From positions 1,116,001 through 1,180,000 of the forward strand of contig NZ_NIDE01000014.1 of the NCBI RefSeq assembly GCF_002197845.1: DNA of 64,000 nucleotides. Direction: 5' to 3'. The stretch comes from Fimbriiglobus ruber (GTDB taxonomy: Bacteria > Planctomycetota > Planctomycetia > Gemmatales > Gemmataceae). The notes beneath the pieces were generated by a model. That model searched no databases, was not told the DNA's origin, and saw only the letters and a program-made list of their open reading frames with translations. The position numbers and the translations under genes were made by a program. Positions 45,301 through 53,494 of this stretch are shown piece after piece; position 1 is the first letter of the stretch, and the number at the start of each line of letters is the position of its first letter.

Positions 45301-46290
45301 GACGACCCCGGTACCGTCCGGCAGGTCGGCACTGGACAGGTCGGTGTACGCGGGGTAAACGGCGCGGATTTGCGGGGACGGCCGCCCGTCGAGGGGGACC
45401 AGTTTTGGGGCCGGGGCGACCGCCACTTGGACCCAATCGGTCTCGCCGTCGTTCGCCACGACGCGGTACGCAAAGTCCCGTGCCGTCCGTCCGCTGTCAA
45501 GCGTGAACGAGACGGCGCTGCCGGCCGCGGCGTCGCCCTCCGGGATCGCCACTTCGTCTTCGCTACTGCCACCCGGTACCTGAACGATCACGCGTCCGCG
45601 GTCGGGAATGACGCCGCGGACGACGAACTTGATCGTGTACGGCTCGCCCCTGGCGTGTCGCCGGACGGGATCGAGAATTTCAATCGTGGTTTTCGTCGGG
45701 TACGGGTGGGTCCCGAACGGGTCGGCCAGGCGGACCAGCGCGCGGCCCGCGCGGGTGACGTCCGCGAGCGCGAGCGGGGCGGCCACGAGCCCGGCGACGG
45801 CGGCGAGCCAGAACGCTTTCCACGCCCGCCCGGACGGGACGACCTTGCCGAAGTCGTACCGCTCGGCCAGATTCTCGGCCCGGATGACGGCCACCCGCCG
45901 GAACCGCGGCGACCCGGTTGCTTCGCCGTCCGCGGTTCCCAGGAACTCGACGGCACTGGCTAGGGCGTCGTTGAGCCGCGGGAACAGGCGTTCCAGAAGT
46001 AACGCGACCGAAAGCGGATGAGTCGATTCGCGGGCCGGCCCGCGGACCCACAGCGCGACCGCGATACTCACGCCGACGAGCAGTGCCGCCAGGAACGCCG
46101 CCCGAACCTCACCGGGCAGGTGAACCGCGGCGTCGAGCGCGCACGCGGCCGTGACGGCGAACACGGCGATCGCGGCGACCCGGAAGACGCCGGCGGCCAC
46201 GGCCGCGCGGCGGCGGGCGAGGCCGAGGTGGGCCAGCCGCTCGGTCAGGGGCGGCGGGGCGTCCGTGGGCGGGCGCAAAACGAACGGCAT
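42316..46290 (-). CDS. Large DUF4175-like membrane protein with long coiled-coil region
   Basis: The protein is 1324 aa. Membrane helices lie near the N-terminus (about residues 36-55, 62-82 and 155-175). An extracytoplasmic beta-rich region with Ig-like pieces spans about 200-560 (PSPQIRAVYPAYTDL and onward). It is followed by ~700 residues of Glu/Ala/Lys/Gln-rich helix with coiled-coil character (KLDQLAEQASGLLSKAGRLA, QRKAAVDEVARLQ and similar). DUF4175-type proteins with this layout commonly sit downstream of MoxR/VWA (Bat-like) genes; those are outside the window. It overlaps the Gly-rich gene by four bases (ATGA), so the two and probably the prenyltransferase-repeat gene are one operon. 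Function unknown, possibly envelope organisation. Confidence 0.78.
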   Translation of the reverse strand: MPFVLRPPTDAPPPLTERLAHLGLARRRAAVAAGVFRVAAIAVFAVTAACALDAAVHLPGEVRAAFLAALLVGVSIAVALWVRGPARESTHPLSVALLLERLFPRLNDALASAVEFLGTADGEATGSPRFRRVAVIRAENLAERYDFGKVVPSGRAWKAFWLAAVAGLVAAPLALADVTRAGRALVRLADPFGTHPYPTKTTIEILDPVRRHARGEPYTIKFVVRGVIPDRGRVIVQVPGGSSEDEVAIPEGDAAAGSAVSFTLDSGRTARDFAYRVVANDGETDWVQVAVAPAPKLVPLDGRPSPQIRAVYPAYTDLSSADLPDGTGVVEAVAGTQIHFRAAADQRISSASFHLQSDLGPLPTALACAPLAGANALSAYATSQLAAVPLTDIPVRVSGPDGTILEADFIPPLPGLYALRFTDEPVEGAGLTGTRLFDFRVFPDPSPVVILERPAHGKDALTLLPTTVLAVRARAEDRPFAVKTVGLEYRTGGPDAVARVISLTDLSTAVAVAPAVAGGPAILARAKPVGVDAVRSVPLAALVRPDGTPPVDGDVIVLRAIATDWDDRTALKEPGRSKEIEIRVRSRSSLEAQFQKELAAMRPELLRLKDEQREAREAVGEVAKAAAGGAQKPEDAAKLGTAEQAQRHVRNRIADPAEGLRAKAEELRQIARANNLPRSPVTEKVEATADDLGRIVDQHLDGAETPLAAGRQESEKPGPANAPDAKKLAELLTKANGHQKDAEDALAKLLERLEQWGGAGEVRGEARAAQDQLARATEQANKAADAVPAGRSPDQLSPDEKAKLDTPAGKLDQLAEQASGLLSKAGRLADQKDAAARTAAAAATAKKAEATRAKAAAEAMPPGLAADAAKAAADALAAEAEALQTAADRARTEAEALRKAVREAGGDALPQDVRRSAEELRQNRPGESAAAARAAADRLDKLTNELVEKPTETPDVLSKKPDATADEVDKLAAEQDELRKKTKAASEIADPEKRAKELNKLAREQEALRRKAEQLVQKLTRDRAEKPAEAVRKAAEQMDAARDALENGRPPDEQQAEALDRLDDALGKLDAEKKQDREQLSREQREQLAELLKAIRERQKAAVDEVARLQGEATKAKKWGRAQIASLGDLDDREKQLAEDLRAAATKQLAELPVFNKLATQAAAAMEKAAKAAAERKDDLLNADPTAKFDAEAETATDERLRRPMQLALRRLDQILDTLKEDPKAKPEQAAGGGNGGQGGENEGAAGGQGNQGGIPPLAQLKALRAMQAEVNERTVAFAKAHPNPDRLTDDERDELKELEQGQRDVAELFDKLASIFRTEPELP

Positions 46291-46483
46291 GGCGGTGTCT
46301 CCGACCCCCGCGGCCGCGGGAGCACACTACCGATCATAACCGCCCGACCCGGCCGAGCCAAATCCGATGTGCGTATCGTCGAAACTCCCCGGAACTCCCC
46401 CCGGAACTCCCCCCGGAACTTCCACGGCGGCTCACTCGGGCTCGCGTTCGCCCGGATCGACTGCCGAAAAGTCTGAGGAGATT

Positions 46484-47032
46484 TCAGATTATCCGTTTTG
46501 CCATGACAATGAACAGATCGTTGTTTTGATCCGCGTCTTGCAACGGCCGTGGTGTCAGCGAAGTGAATCCGAAGCGGTTGTACAGTTTAATCGCATCCTC
46601 GCTAGACATGTACACATCCAGCAGGAGGCTGTGGTGGAGATCTGAGCCCGCATTTCTATGCAGCAGAATCATAGCCGCGGCTTGTCCGATCAGGTGATCG
46701 AGGATGGAGGAACCATAGCCTTTTCTTGCGATATCCGGATTCTTGGCCAGAAGAGGGATGTAAAAATGTTCCTTCTGATCAGTGAAATCCCCCCAATCAT
46801 CGCACAAATCCAGGCTCCCAAACCCGACCGGAATACGCTCGTAGGTCTCTGGGTTGTTGTAATCGTAATAAGCGTATGCGTGACAAGACCCGTAATTAAA
46901 ACGAGTCGGTATGTCGTCTCTCGCAATTCTTGTGAAGAAAGGAGCCACGGGCCACTGCAAGATATCGCGGTAAATGGGGGCGGTCGGTTGGATTAGACAA
47001 GGGTGCAATTGGATGTGAGTAGGATTGCTCAT
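46484..47032 (-). CDS. GNAT-family N-acetyltransferase
   Basis: The protein is 182 aa from the ATG at 47032 (MSNPTHIQLHP); an upstream ATG at 47077 would add 15 residues of poor quality. The acetyl-CoA motif ARKGYGSSILDHLIG (R/QxxGxG/A type) lies at about residues 100-114. The flanking beta strands (VGFGSLDL, HHSLLLDVY) and late ALKLYNRFGFTSL-like motif (AIKLYNRFGFTS) complete the fold. It transfers an acetyl group from acetyl-CoA to an unknown amine. GNAT toxins exist but the usual small antitoxin partner is not seen. Confidence 0.85.
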   Translation of the reverse strand: MSNPTHIQLHPCLIQPTAPIYRDILQWPVAPFFTRIARDDIPTRFNYGSCHAYAYYDYNNPETYERIPVGFGSLDLCDDWGDFTDQKEHFYIPLLAKNPDIARKGYGSSILDHLIGQAAAMILLHRNAGSDLHHSLLLDVYMSSEDAIKLYNRFGFTSLTPRPLQDADQNNDLFIVMAKRII

Positions 47033-47102
47033 CACTGGGGCGATCGCGGTGAGAGAGATAAAGAGAGACGGTGGCACCCAACTCCGTCTCTCTCGGGAGC
47101 TT

Positions 47103-47640
47103 TTATTTCCCGCGAATTCTCTTCAGGAGTGCCTTCTGGTCGTCATCATACGGTTCCCAGTCGCCCGGCAAAGATGGCAGCGCCTCCAGTCTCCGTTTTG
47201 CCTCGGCAATCACTTCGGGTGACAATTTTCCCTTCATCCTGATGGATGGACTAAGCGAGTGCTTCGGACGAACCCAATTGTCGAAAATCGGGGTCAGGTT
47301 GTATAGAGCGGACTGCAGTGACGCCTGCCCGTCCAGCCCAAAGCATGGCATACGGGCGCGATCTCCCACACCGAGCAGGTCTTTCGACCTGCGAATGAGC
47401 TTCTTACCATTCTCTTTGAAAAGGTGCTCCACCTCGTCGTTGAACTCGACATCGCCGGTGAATACGGCTCGCCCCCATTCTTGGACCTTAATGAGCAGTT
47501 CCCAGCACAGGTTGGCGTGATACTTCAGCGACTCGTCGATCGTGTTGCACTGAGTGCTTTCGCCGTTTTGGCAATGAGCACTGCGCATTTCGAGACCAGA
47601 GGTAAAAAGGCGGACCTTGTCCGGGCTAAACGTGGTCATG
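47103..47640 (-). CDS. Uncharacterised cytoplasmic protein
   Basis: The protein is 178 aa from the ATG at 47640 (MTTFSPDKVRLFTSG), which is preceded by a good GAAGCGGAGG ribosome site; a longer frame upstream is less likely. It is mostly helical and charged, with LCWELLIKVQEWGRAVFTGD and IAEAKRRLEALPSLPGDWEP. No signal peptide, membrane segment or known motif is seen. It is ~70 bp upstream of the GNAT gene on the same strand, so they may be co-transcribed. A palindromic site lies ~180 bp upstream. Confidence 0.62.
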
Positions 47641-47819
47641 TTGCCCTCCGCTTCGATTTGACCACGGGGGGTAATCCCACGCCGCGGACCCGAGTTACAG
47701 ACTGCAACTCGGGGAACCACTATCGGAGCTTTCAATCGGACTCAGCGCCAGGAAGCCTTCAGATCTCGCTTTTAGCGTGGCGTCAAACCACAGTAAACCC
47801 CGAAGGCACGTCAAACCGG

Positions 47820-47837
47820 TTATACGGTACCGTATAA
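47820..47837. promoter_or_regulatory. 18-bp perfect palindrome, candidate operator
   Basis: TTATACGGTACCGTATAA is its own reverse complement. It lies in the ~430-bp non-coding gap between the kinase-like gene and the start at 47640, ~180 bp upstream of that start. This is the size and symmetry expected of a dimeric repressor site. No regulator gene is adjacent. Confidence 0.55.
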
Positions 47838-48068
47838 ACACAGTATTGCTCTCGTGGTCCAGAGCGTCAAGCAGGTAAGCGGGCGGATCGGAGCGTTATT
47901 CTATTGAGACGAAATCGCCTTGAAGTGACAAGAGCGTGTCGCCGCGCCCGCGCGTTTTCACTGCTGGGAGCCGGGGGAGATGGTCGATGCTTGGTGAATG
48001 ACGGGCCGTCGGTTTCGGCGGCCGCCAAATCAACGACGTCAAGACGTGAGCATTCGATTCGGCCGGAC

Positions 48069-50093
48069 TCACCCCGACCGTGGCAGCACGACGACGTCGA
48101 ACGCGATTCGGGCGACCTGGATGTTGTTCAGGCCGACCGTGAGGACCGCCGACGTCCGACCGGCCGGGCTTTCCCACGGGACGTACACGTCGAACGTCCA
48201 CGGCCGCGGCTGCCCGTGCCACGCGAACCGGACCAGGGACTTGGCGACGCCGGCGTTGGACACCATCAGGTGCAACCCGACCTCGTGGCCGCGGGGGATT
48301 AGCCGGTCTGCGTACCCGGTCGCCAGCAGCTCGTTGTTCGACTGGAACGCCCGGGCGAGGGTGCGGACGCTGCGGAATCCCGCCGGGGGGTGGGCGTACA
48401 CCTGGAGGCGGGACGTCTGCCCGGGCGACATCCCGATCGGGCCGAAGAGGGTGAACTGGATCGTGTCCCGCGGGGCCACCCAGAAGCAAATCCGCCGGAG
48501 CGCCCCCCAGAACACGCTGGAAGCGAACCGCGGGGGCTCGGGGACGATGACGTCGGGCGCGGACAGGTCGGCCTCGTTCGACAGTTGCGACAAGCCCACC
48601 GGCTCCGACAGAAGGTCGACGGTATCGGTCGGCTGATCTTCCTCGGCCGGCGGTTGTGCTACCGGGCTCGGCAGGACCGGGACGGGCGTCAAGACGAGCG
48701 CTTCGGGCGGGATGGACAGCAGGCGGGGCGCGGCCAGCGCCTTGTGCGGTGTGTCCGTCGGAGACGGCGTGGGGGTCGGTGTACCCATCATCAGGGGGTG
48801 GACGGGCTTGGCCGCGCCACTCCCCCCGGCCACCCGCCCGGTCGGCCCGGACGGCCCCCGCCCGCCGGTTTCGTCGAGGTCGAGGTCTGAAACGCTAAAA
48901 TTGACCGATTCCGCGGACCCATCCCGGGCGTTCGCCCCTCTATTCAGTGCCCCTCCGGGTGCCGACGGGCGGGGGGCGGACGACGGGCGGTGGGTCGGCT
49001 CGATCATCGGGGCGGGTAGGTCGTGGGCCGCCCGCCCGGCGGCCGGCACGGCGCGAAACAAAAGGGCGGCGACTCCGCTCATCTCGGCAGGGCGGTCAGC
49101 CGGGTTCTTCTTCATCAGGTGCTCGACGATCTGGGCGAGCGCCGGCGGAACCTGTGGGTTCCGCGTTCGGACCGGAATCGGCTCCTGGGTCTGGTGGGCA
49201 ATGATCTTGTCGACCGCGTTCCCGTCCGGGAACGGGAACGACCCGGTCAGCAGGTAGTAAAGCGTGCAACCGAAGCCGTAAAGATCCCCGGCGGGCGTCC
49301 GAACGGTCGGAACCGCGAGTGTTTCCGGGGCTGCGCAGTCCAGCATGCCCATGGCCGTGTGGGCCGTCGAAATGGTGTCCAGGAGGGAATCGTCTTCGGC
49401 GAGGTTGTCGGTCAGGATGGCGCCCATCCCGAGGTCGAGGACGTGGGCCCGCCGGTCCGACCCGAGGAGGACGTTGGACGGTTTGAACAGCCCGTGGACG
49501 ATGTCGTGTTTGTGGCACAGGGCCAGCGCGTCGGCCGCGGGCGCGAGTAAGCGGACGGCGTGGGCGGCCGTCAGCGGGCCGGTCCGCCGGACGAGCAGTT
49601 CGAACGACTCGCCTTCGACGAACGGCCACGCCAGGTAATGAACCCCGCCGGCCGTGTCGATGTCCACGAACGGGACCACGGCCGGGTGCTCGGGCAACCC
49701 GGCGAAGACCTCGACTTGCTTTTTGGCCCGCAAAACGTTCCACATACTGCGGAGCGGGAGCACCTTGACGGCGTACTTCCGCCGGTCGGTCCGGTTGAGA
49801 GCCCGGTAAACGGACCCGAGGCTCCCGGCGCCGACCGGTTCGAGTAGCAGGTACGGCCCGAGTGACAATTTGGCCGTTTGCCCGTCGAGGGCGCAGTCGG
49901 CCTGGAATGGTGTGAGCAATCCGGCTAATACGAGGAAGTCGGCCAGGCCGGTCGCGTCGGCTTGGACCCCGGAGTCGTGGAAATCCCGGGCGACCTGATC
50001 GGCCCGCTCCGGGGGTAAGACCCGGGCGTCGGTCAACTCCCTGAGGAGTTGAGCCGCGTCGGCGGCCAGCGGGGGTGCCGATGAAAGGGTCAT
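48069..50093 (-). CDS. Serine/threonine protein kinase homologue lacking the catalytic Asp (pseudokinase)
   Basis: The protein is 674 aa. Residues 1-~75 form an N-terminal helical module. The kinase domain (about 76-360) has a Gly loop GAGSLGSVY and the VAIK-type Lys (YAVKVLPL). The catalytic loop reads VHGLFKPSNVLL instead of HRDLKPSN: the catalytic Asp and the preceding Arg are missing, while the Lys and Asn remain. The DFG motif is DLGMG, retaining the Asp. A Pro/Thr-rich linker follows, and the last ~130 residues form a beta-sandwich domain (FTLFGPIGMSPGQTSRLQVY) like those attached to some planctomycete and TIR/conflict-system proteins. It may bind ATP as a scaffold or regulator. Confidence 0.82.
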   Translation of the reverse strand: MTLSSAPPLAADAAQLLRELTDARVLPPERADQVARDFHDSGVQADATGLADFLVLAGLLTPFQADCALDGQTAKLSLGPYLLLEPVGAGSLGSVYRALNRTDRRKYAVKVLPLRSMWNVLRAKKQVEVFAGLPEHPAVVPFVDIDTAGGVHYLAWPFVEGESFELLVRRTGPLTAAHAVRLLAPAADALALCHKHDIVHGLFKPSNVLLGSDRRAHVLDLGMGAILTDNLAEDDSLLDTISTAHTAMGMLDCAAPETLAVPTVRTPAGDLYGFGCTLYYLLTGSFPFPDGNAVDKIIAHQTQEPIPVRTRNPQVPPALAQIVEHLMKKNPADRPAEMSGVAALLFRAVPAAGRAAHDLPAPMIEPTHRPSSAPRPSAPGGALNRGANARDGSAESVNFSVSDLDLDETGGRGPSGPTGRVAGGSGAAKPVHPLMMGTPTPTPSPTDTPHKALAAPRLLSIPPEALVLTPVPVLPSPVAQPPAEEDQPTDTVDLLSEPVGLSQLSNEADLSAPDVIVPEPPRFASSVFWGALRRICFWVAPRDTIQFTLFGPIGMSPGQTSRLQVYAHPPAGFRSVRTLARAFQSNNELLATGYADRLIPRGHEVGLHLMVSNAGVAKSLVRFAWHGQPRPWTFDVYVPWESPAGRTSAVLTVGLNNIQVARIAFDVVVLPRSG

Positions 50094-50465
50094 GGGGCTC
50101 GGGAGCCTTTCGGACTGCGAGTTTTGCCGGCAATCGGCACCCGAATTCGGCGCCGGGCAGCCGTTTGTGCTACCGAACTATAGATCGCAACTGGACCAAA
50201 TCCAGAAGACCCGAGAGGTCTTGCGAGTCAGACTGGAATTCGGTTCTTGTCGGGGAAGAATACTTAAGGTCGCGTTCGCGCCGGAGTGAAATTGCGAACC
50301 GCCTGCGCCGGCTGATTTTGGGTCGCAACCTGCGGGGGATGCGACTGACACAGTTTGGCGGATTGACCAGAACTCGGTTTCCCGACCTACGGGACTCTTG
50401 GGGTGGGTCGTAGAATGAGCTAACCGGGGCTCCGAGCCCCCAATCATCTGTACTGGAGAGCAATC
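50094..50465. other. Divergent intergenic region
   Basis: About 370 bp between the minus-strand kinase-like gene and the plus-strand DUF2203 gene. No convincing gene, repeat or RNA is seen; the open frames here are shadows. It must hold both promoters. Confidence 0.5.
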
Positions 50466-50951
50466 ATGAGCAGTTCTCCCAACCGCGCATCCAACCCGAC
50501 CGGCAAGCCCCGGCGGAAAGACGTGACGGTGGATCTCTCGACCGCGCGTCAGATGCTTCCCTTGGTCCGCAGTATCGTGGCGGACATCGTCACCTCGCGG
50601 CAGCACCTGAATCGGTTCGCCACGGAGCAAGAGCTGCTCGACGACAATCGGCGGGCTCTGGATTGGTCGGGCCGCCGGCGCCGGTACGCTCTCCACGACG
50701 AGCTGGCTCAGGTCGAAAAAAACCTGACCACGGCCGTCTCCGAACTCGATTCGCTCGGCCTGCTCCTGGTCGACCCGGACGCCGGGACCGTGGACTTCCC
50801 GACCAAGATCAACGGCCGCCCGGCCGCCTTCTCCTGGCAGCTTGGTGAGGACGGCGTGGCCCACTGGCGGTATAACGGCGAGCAGCAACGGCGACCGATC
50901 CCGGCCGACTGGCAACAAGGCGCTCCTCTCCGCGCCCGGAGCGACCACTAA
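50466..50951 (+). CDS. DUF2203-type protein
   Basis: The protein is 161 aa from the ATG at 50466. The central region with VDLSTARQMLPLVRSIVADI and ALHDELAQVEKNLTTAVSEL, and the C-terminal RPAAFSWQLGEDGVAHWRYN, match the DUF2203 family of small bacterial proteins. The biochemical role is unknown. The stop codon (50949-50951) runs directly into the inverted-repeat element, and a strong terminator follows at 51085-51116. Confidence 0.82.
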   Translation: MSSSPNRASNPTGKPRRKDVTVDLSTARQMLPLVRSIVADIVTSRQHLNRFATEQELLDDNRRALDWSGRRRRYALHDELAQVEKNLTTAVSELDSLGLLLVDPDAGTVDFPTKINGRPAAFSWQLGEDGVAHWRYNGEQQRRPIPADWQQGAPLRARSDH

Positions 50952-51050
50952 GGAGTCGCGCCAAAATAAGTTACCGGAGAAAGTCTCGGAAACTCATCGA
51001 TCGTAGTTAGCCAACGGAAGATTCCGGTAACTTATTTTGGCGCGACTCCT
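50951..51050. mobile_element. 100-bp MITE-like element with 28-bp terminal inverted repeats
   Basis: Bases 50951-50978 and 51023-51050 are exact reverse complements (AGGAGTCGCGCCAAAATAAG and eight more bases). The 44-base centre is unrelated. The element starts inside the stop codon of the DUF2203 gene. It has no coding content and no clear target-site duplication. It could be a MITE or an RNA structure element. Confidence 0.75.
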
Positions 51051-51084
51051 AACGTCGTCGCCGTGCCATTCGACTGCTCTCCGG

Positions 51085-51116
51085 AGCCGCGGCCACCCGG
51101 CCGCGGCTTTTTCTTT
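51085..51116 (+). terminator. Intrinsic terminator after the DUF2203 gene
   Basis: AGCCGCGGCC, a four-base loop and the exact complement, followed by TTTTTCTT. Classical GC stem plus T-tract on the plus strand. Confidence 0.85.
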
Positions 51117-51428
51117 GCGCGTCATCCTCGCGCCCGCTCTCAGAGATCTTGCCGGTCCGGTGAACTTTTCCGGTGCGGTAATACCGATGGCACCGGATCG
51201 AACAGTTTTGTCTTTTTTCCCCGGCATTTCTTGCCCACTCGCACCGCGTAACCTAAGTAATGGTGTCCCCGAGAAGGCAACGACTTGGGGAACCGTGGCT
51301 CGCAGTTTTTGTGCGGGCCGCGACCGCCTCGGGCGGGTTAACTGCGTGCTTTCTCCGTTCCGAGGGGGGAACGGTTTAAGCTGCCAGGCTACCGAAGGGA
51401 TGGACGGGACCCTAAGTACGCTTGGTAT

Positions 51429-51465
51429 TCCGGGCACCGGGTAACTCCGGTGCCCGGATTTTTTT
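51429..51465 (+). terminator. Strong intrinsic terminator with no obvious upstream gene
   Basis: TCCGGGCACCGG, loop GTAACT and the exact complement CCGGTGCCCGGA, followed by seven T. It points to a plus-strand transcript ending here. Confidence 0.85.
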
Positions 51466-51610
51466 CGTTGACACCCATCGCCCCACTTCTCTACGCGATC
51501 ACATAACACCCCTCCTCGACATAAATCCCAACGCCGGCTGGCTAAGTCCGTTGTCCGGTTGTGTACGCTGTGTTCGTTGCGGATCGTTGCAACTTCGGCC
51601 GGGAGGCGGC

Positions 51611-53434
51611 ATGCACATCTTTCTGGGAATCACATTCCTGACCGTCATAGTCGCGCCGAACTGTGCACCTCCGCTGAAACAACAGGAGATGAAAGCGCTC
51701 GCCGAACTCGCGACCCGGCACCACATGCCGATGCCGCCGAAGAGCGCGCGACTCGCGTTGGTTCACACCGGCTACAAACACCAACTCAAGATTCCGACCG
51801 AGGGTGGTGACCCTGGTATTTATGCACCGGGATTCCTATTGGAAGAAAAGCCGGACGGCACGGTCGTTGTGCTCCGAGGCATGGAGCGGATAACTCTCTC
51901 GGTTCCGTATGAGAAGCCCTTCTGGCGACCGTTTACCCTTCGGTACGTCGAGGGCACGTTTCGGGGCTATGAAACAAGGTTTACCGATCTGTCGACGTTC
52001 ATCTGTGCTATTCAAGTTGCCGCTCGTGGCGATTACGACACCGCTTCGACTCTCGCGAGTGCGTACCGTGAGCGCGTCCCCGACCGGTTGAAGAATCCCC
52101 AATTGTTGCTCGCCCGATGCTTTCGTGGCTACCTCCGGGATCAACTTCTCGAAGGGGCCGAGAAGTGGCGAGAAATCCACACCCGGCTGGTGGAATTATT
52201 CCGGGAGTTTCCGGAACTCAAGACCGAGGAACCGGACCCGATTCTCGTTCAGGATGAATGGCCGGAGCTATTCAATGCTCTCACGGCCACCCTCAATGCC
52301 AAACCGCCAGCGCCGGGCTCGGTCGAATCGCTGGTCCTTGCTTTTGCGAACCGACCGAGCCGCGGTTACGACTTCGAAATCTTCTCGGATCCGACCTCGG
52401 GCGACAGGAAAAAACCGCTCCGGGAAATTGCACTCCGCGGCTTCGGCGCAATCCCAGATCTGATTGCCCTCCTTGGCGACCGACGAATCACGGCCCACGA
52501 ATCTGGTGGAATCAACCACGTTTGTCCGAGAATCATCCGGGTCGGATCACTATCTTCCATGTTGCTCTACCGCTTGGTCGGTGGTGGAGACGTGGACCCT
52601 CCGGACGAACCCGATCCACAGGCGTGGCGGGCTTGGTGGGAAAAGAACCGGGGGCAAGACGAACGACGTTACTACGTCGCAGGCGTCTTCTACCGGAATG
52701 AAAAGCAAATTGCCAGTGTCAACAACACTGTTGCCAACATCATTGCTCAGAAGTGGCCAACGGATCTACCAGACCTATGCGTCCAATTCACAACGCACGC
52801 CGGGCCGGACGCCGACCCGTTCGGACTGGCGTCGGCATTGGCCGAAGCGCGGTTGCCGAAAGCCGAGCGGGTTGCGACTCTGGCCGCGTTCGCGAGGCGC
52901 GGTACTTTCGAACACCGCATGTCTGTTCTTCGAGCGTTGGCGAAACTGGACGCCGAGAAAGCTGCCGAGGTCGCCATCCCACTGCTGGATACCATTCCCA
53001 ATGATACCTTCAGTGGGTACATCAGGCGGAAGTTTGTACCCTTCCGGTCCGTGGTAATCATAGCCAACAACGACGCTCTTTGGAGGAAGTATGTCCGGAT
53101 CGTGAAGCAGAGTGAGGTGAGATTGCGGATGGAAGCATTAAACGGAATGAGTCTGCGAAATGACGAGGCCCGGCAGCAACGGCTCGCATTCCTTTCCGTC
53201 TTCCTCGCAGACGAAACGGTGCGAGATTTGTCTTCGAAGCCGGTGACCGACATCTTTGCGGCTTACAATTTCCCCCGCCTTGCGGTGCGAGATTTCGTCG
53301 CCATGGAAATCGCGTCTCTCCTCAAGCTCGACGATTTGCCAGATACGCGGTGGACGGCCGAGGACTGGTCCCGGCTCCGTGAGAAAGTGCGGACGAAGCT
53401 CGCCGCCGAGCGACTTCCCGACCTGGGCCAATAG
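51611..53434 (+). CDS. Secreted protein of unknown function with helical repeats
   Basis: The protein is 607 aa from the ATG at 51611, preceded by a GGGAGG ribosome site; the frame is open from 51422 but that part is not coding-like. The N-terminus (MHIFLGITFLTVIVAPNC) is a signal peptide, possibly lipidated at the Cys. The rest contains helical regions with HEAT/TPR-like periodicity (FICAIQVAARGDYDTASTLA, VLRALAKLDAEKAAEVAIPL) but no recognised catalytic motif. Its layout resembles the 532-aa protein at 21221, and both may be distant members of a planctomycete secreted family. Confidence 0.68.
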   Translation: MHIFLGITFLTVIVAPNCAPPLKQQEMKALAELATRHHMPMPPKSARLALVHTGYKHQLKIPTEGGDPGIYAPGFLLEEKPDGTVVVLRGMERITLSVPYEKPFWRPFTLRYVEGTFRGYETRFTDLSTFICAIQVAARGDYDTASTLASAYRERVPDRLKNPQLLLARCFRGYLRDQLLEGAEKWREIHTRLVELFREFPELKTEEPDPILVQDEWPELFNALTATLNAKPPAPGSVESLVLAFANRPSRGYDFEIFSDPTSGDRKKPLREIALRGFGAIPDLIALLGDRRITAHESGGINHVCPRIIRVGSLSSMLLYRLVGGGDVDPPDEPDPQAWRAWWEKNRGQDERRYYVAGVFYRNEKQIASVNNTVANIIAQKWPTDLPDLCVQFTTHAGPDADPFGLASALAEARLPKAERVATLAAFARRGTFEHRMSVLRALAKLDAEKAAEVAIPLLDTIPNDTFSGYIRRKFVPFRSVVIIANNDALWRKYVRIVKQSEVRLRMEALNGMSLRNDEARQQRLAFLSVFLADETVRDLSSKPVTDIFAAYNFPRLAVRDFVAMEIASLLKLDDLPDTRWTAEDWSRLREKVRTKLAAERLPDLGQ

Positions 53435-53494
53435 GTCGGTCCGGCGGACCGGAGTCAAGACTTCGCAGATCTGGGACATCGAACACTGCCACGT

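Larger units (their letters stand above)
51051..51610. other. Intergenic region with two terminators and a possible RNA gene
   Basis: About 560 bp. The first ~65 bp end in the terminator of the DUF2203 gene. A second strong terminator lies at 51429-51465 on the plus strand, yet no gene precedes it closely: ~310 bp (51117-51428) are non-coding as far as I can see. This stretch contains a short hairpin (CCGTTCC/GGAACGG near 51358) and may be a non-coding RNA. Confidence 0.45.
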
